Assembly (NCBI GenBank): GCA_036785705.1
Contig: JAWUZG010000001.1
Coordinates: 8,866,001-8,930,000, forward strand
Length of the DNA: 64,000 nt
Source of the DNA: Acanthornis magna
Taxonomy: Eukaryota > Chordata > Aves > Passeriformes > Acanthizidae
Direction: 5' to 3'
The notes beneath the pieces were generated by a model. The model was not told where the DNA came from and did not search any database. It worked only from the letters and a program-made list of their open reading frames with translations. A program made the position numbers and the translations under genes. How positions within the stretch are numbered: the stretch's first letter is position 1; each line of letters opens with the position of its first letter. Below are positions 60,847 to 64,000 of the stretch, in pieces.

Positions 60847-63800
60847 GTAAGTATAGCACTTTTTCAGTTCATATTTCTCCAAGTTAGCCCCAGATAAAAA
60901 ACCCCAATAATTAATTTATACCTATCTGCTAATAATTTATCACTGCGGAGATTAAAACGGAAGATATTCTCAGTGTTGATTCAGGGGCACTGTTTGTCTG
61001 TTGCGTCTTGGACAAAACCAAAGGTTATTCTGGCTTCTCAAGCTCTGTGCTTCACGCACTTGTTCGACTATCAGAGTAATAGAGGATTCACCCACAAAGT
61101 AGCTTTTCTCTATTAGTATGTCCCAAAGAGACTCTATAAGTAACCAGTAGGGTAATGCGAATAAATTATTCTCCCACATGCAATTGAATTAGACTCTTTT
61201 TTTAATAAATCAAGATGCAGTTCAGCAAGCTGAAAAAAAGCTTAGATCACAGCAAACCGTATGACAACAGCTGTCCAGTTATGGGACTGCAGAAGCAACA
61301 GGAAATTGGGAAAATGTGTTATATGCAGGTGCAGAGAGGCTGATTGAACGGCTGGAGTATAGACAACATAAAAATTACAGCTGAGTGCAGGGGGATGGAT
61401 GTATCTCCCTATACTCAGTAGTACTCAGATGGCAAGATCTGCCCTTAATAATTACAGTTCACTTTCTGTTCAGAAAAATAATTTGTTCTGTGGGTCAATT
61501 TTATTGCTTTAATGTAAACATCTGGTGCCACTCGAGCTGTCCTGGGTACATCTAGGGAGAGGTCAGGCAAATGTGACATAGGACCTACAGAACATTCAAA
61601 CCCTGACAGTTGCAGCTGAAGGCACAGGGGCACCCTTTGTTTTTTCCAATAACATTTAACCAAATGAGAGCTGAGCCCTCTGGAAGAAGGAAGCAAAAAA
61701 GGCTTTATATTGAGAGACATCCACATGCCCCACCAAATAATGCTAACCACAGCTGAAAAACCAAGAGAAGTGAGAACATTTATCATTTTGCAAGTTTCAG
61801 CCTAATCCAATCCTTTCCCTACATGAAAATACATTTTAAGGAACTGCTCTTTTGCCTAAATCTGGTTCCTGACAAAATCACAATTTCAACTTTTAGGGCC
61901 AAATGTCACTCTTCTAAATTCATACCTGAAATGCAGCTAAGAGAGTTCTGGGAAAACCTTATCTCGCAATAGCAAATTATGTCAGAAAACTTTTTTGTAG
62001 TATTTCATGATCATGCAGTTATTAAGAGTTGCTTTTCATGTTACCTCAGCTGAATTTTAAAACTCCATAATTGCCGGAATTAATATTGTAACAAAACCAT
62101 AGCTAATTAGCCTCTTGGGACTCTGAGTTTTCACATTACTGAATATAATAGCCAACTGGAAGTTCTTTGCAGAAGATCAGAAAAGAAAAAAAAAAGATCC
62201 ATTGAGATACATCTTAATCAGTTAAGTCAGTCATGAGAGTTTGTGGTCGGGGCAGATTGAGAGGGAAAGGGGAGAGGAAGAGAAGGAGAAAATGCTTGAA
62301 CAATCAAAAATTCTGTGACTGGATTATTCTCTTGAAGACTACAGACCAAGGTTCAAGATATTGCTTTGCCTTCTACTCTCCAAGATGTTCTTTCAGTACG
62401 TTTCTTTCTCCACAAGCAACTACATAAGTAGTCATTTTTGATGCTCAGTTGAACATCTCCAATAGTAAAGGGAAATGACAGTCTGCTATGGAAGTGACAA
62501 GAGAATTTATTCAAATAATAACTGCATTGAATTTCAGTGATCCCAAAAAGCATCAAATCCTGAGTTTACAAGAACAGTGGTTAACAAAAAAATTACATGT
62601 GCTGTAGACAGTGACAGAAAAGAGAAGAAAATACCCTTTCCATATGAATTCTGTTACAAAACTGTAGTAGAAAAAATATGCTGAAAATTACATGGTCTGT
62701 CATCATATCTGTAATAAAAACAATCTAAAAATTATTGACTCTTTGTAGAGTAAGAGAGGTTATTTTCTTTACTTACTATTTATTTGGGTGAAGTAATTTG
62801 AGCTTTATTAACAGGAGCATAGCCAGTAGGTTGAGGGAAATTATTATCCTCTTTTATTCAGCACTCACTGGGTTCCATTCAGAATACAGCATCTAAGTTT
62901 TGGGCCTTTTGGTAGAAAACAGAACAGGGAAATTTCAGCAGCAGCAATTGAGACATCCTGAGCTACCTTTTAGCTTGAAATAACACCCTTAAAATGCGCA
63001 GTCAGGGGTAGAAAGCATAGCAACAGTAGGAAAATATTGAATGGATATAGGAAGTGCAATGTCCAAAGTATATAATACATCACTATTGAAATGTGGACCT
63101 GCATGGCACCATGTTAAGCACCTCGGTAGTTACTCACTTCTTGTAGCAGAAATATGTTAATTTGGTGAAATGTTGTACCATGGTTCCAATGTCCCTTTTT
63201 TCAGAGCCGGTGCACTTGTCCCCAGCTGCTGTAACCCTGTGTGGAGCAGAATGATGCTATGCAGACATGCATGCACAGTTAAATGTTAATGTTGTCATTG
63301 CAAAGCAATTCTGAGAAAGTCAAAATAGGGCAAAATAGGTCAAAAAAGGGAGTGTGATGTAGTGCCAGATGCTATTAGGAAGAGCATCACGCAGGAAGTT
63401 GTCTCACTGGCAGCATCCTCAAGGCAAAGTGAGGAAGGGTTCCTTTGATTTAAGAACGTTTATTTCAATAACTCCATTCCCTCCTCTACTTTATTGCAAA
63501 GAAGAGTTGAGGTCTTGGAAGTATAAGTATCATCACCAGTTTTACTCAAGAAGGCAATTCGTTATGCACTGAAAGTATTTTCCTTATTCTTGAAACCACA
63601 CTTACAAACAATGTTTTAACGTTTCAACATTTAACATTTAACATTTCAACAGCTCTTGCTGAGTACAGGAGCAAGCACTTTTTGTCACTAGGTGCCCACG
63701 CTTCAAGCGCTGTTGAAACACATTCCAGCAAAGTTGCTACTGTCTACGGAGCTGCAGGTTCATTGATTTGCTGCTTTGCTGTTGGCCTGAAGCTGAAGGG

Positions 63801-64000
63801 GTTCACAAAAGCTCAGCCTCTGCTTGCCAGGAGAGTTTGCTCTGTCTGTGAAGCTGTAGGCCAATCCCATGAAGTCAGAGTAGCAGTGCTCCACCTGAGT
63901 CTCAAACCCCTTTCCCACCCTCTGATGGGGTGTGGGCTGCGCTGCTCCCACACAGCCTCCTATTAGTGCTTCATGCTTCTTCTGACCTGAGAATGAGCCA
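60847..64000 (+). other. MAGI2: MAGI2 intron, 5' part
   Basis: The intron starts GTAAGT and runs past the window end; the exon continuing PDZ5 is not present. Contents are AT-rich unique sequence, a 34-nt purine run (62259-62292) and a short ACATTTAACATTTAACATTT tandem near 63627-63650. The 94-codon frame at 63682-63966 resembles nothing known. Confidence 0.88.
62259..62292 (+). repeat. 34-nt pure purine run
   Basis: An uninterrupted A/G tract (GAGAGGGAAAGGGGAGAGGA and on) of 34 bases. Low complexity. Confidence 0.8.

Overview
This window is vertebrate nuclear DNA, almost certainly from a bird and probably a passerine. The evidence is intron/exon architecture with GT-AG splice sites, several CR1 LINE 3' ends (avian-type, ending in ATTCTATG repeats), and a tRNA-Ile-derived SINE with a CR1-like tail that resembles TguSINE1, a family described from passerines. 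There are no bacterial-type genes, operons, CRISPR arrays, rRNA genes or intact tRNA genes.

The whole window lies inside one plus-strand gene, recognised from its translated exons as MAGI2 (S-SCAM/AIP1/ARIP1). MAGI2 is a membrane-associated guanylate-kinase scaffold with PDZ domains, active at synapses and in podocyte junctions. The window covers the middle of the gene: the C-terminal half of the second PDZ domain, all of the third and fourth, and the first part of the fifth. The amino-terminal PDZ, GuK and WW domains lie upstream, and the rest of PDZ5, PDZ6 and the C-terminal tail lie downstream.

Seven exons are well supported: 2365-3000, 31400-31431, 35769-35958, 46078-46119, 51408-51499, 57357-57549 and 60598-60846. 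They join in a single open frame of 1434 nt (478 codon equivalents). An eighth, candidate cassette exon of 87 nt (58528-58614) would add 29 residues in frame between PDZ4 and PDZ5. The intron after 46119 has a GC rather than GT donor, and the 42-nt exon it follows can be skipped without breaking frame.

The rest, about 98% of the window, is intron. The largest repeat is an internally deleted but otherwise long minus-strand CR1 element (about 21993-24745) with the SINE nested inside it. Smaller CR1 tails lie near 12.9, 31.9, 42.8 and 53.1 kb. There are also AT-rich minisatellites, microsatellites, a perfect 16-bp hairpin at 28557-28594 and an 18-bp palindrome at 34251-34268. Most remaining open reading frames of 60-130 codons lack splice signals or family resemblance and look like chance. 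I saw no new multi-gene system. The points most worth checking are the cassette exon, the GC-AG intron and the nested CR1/SINE.
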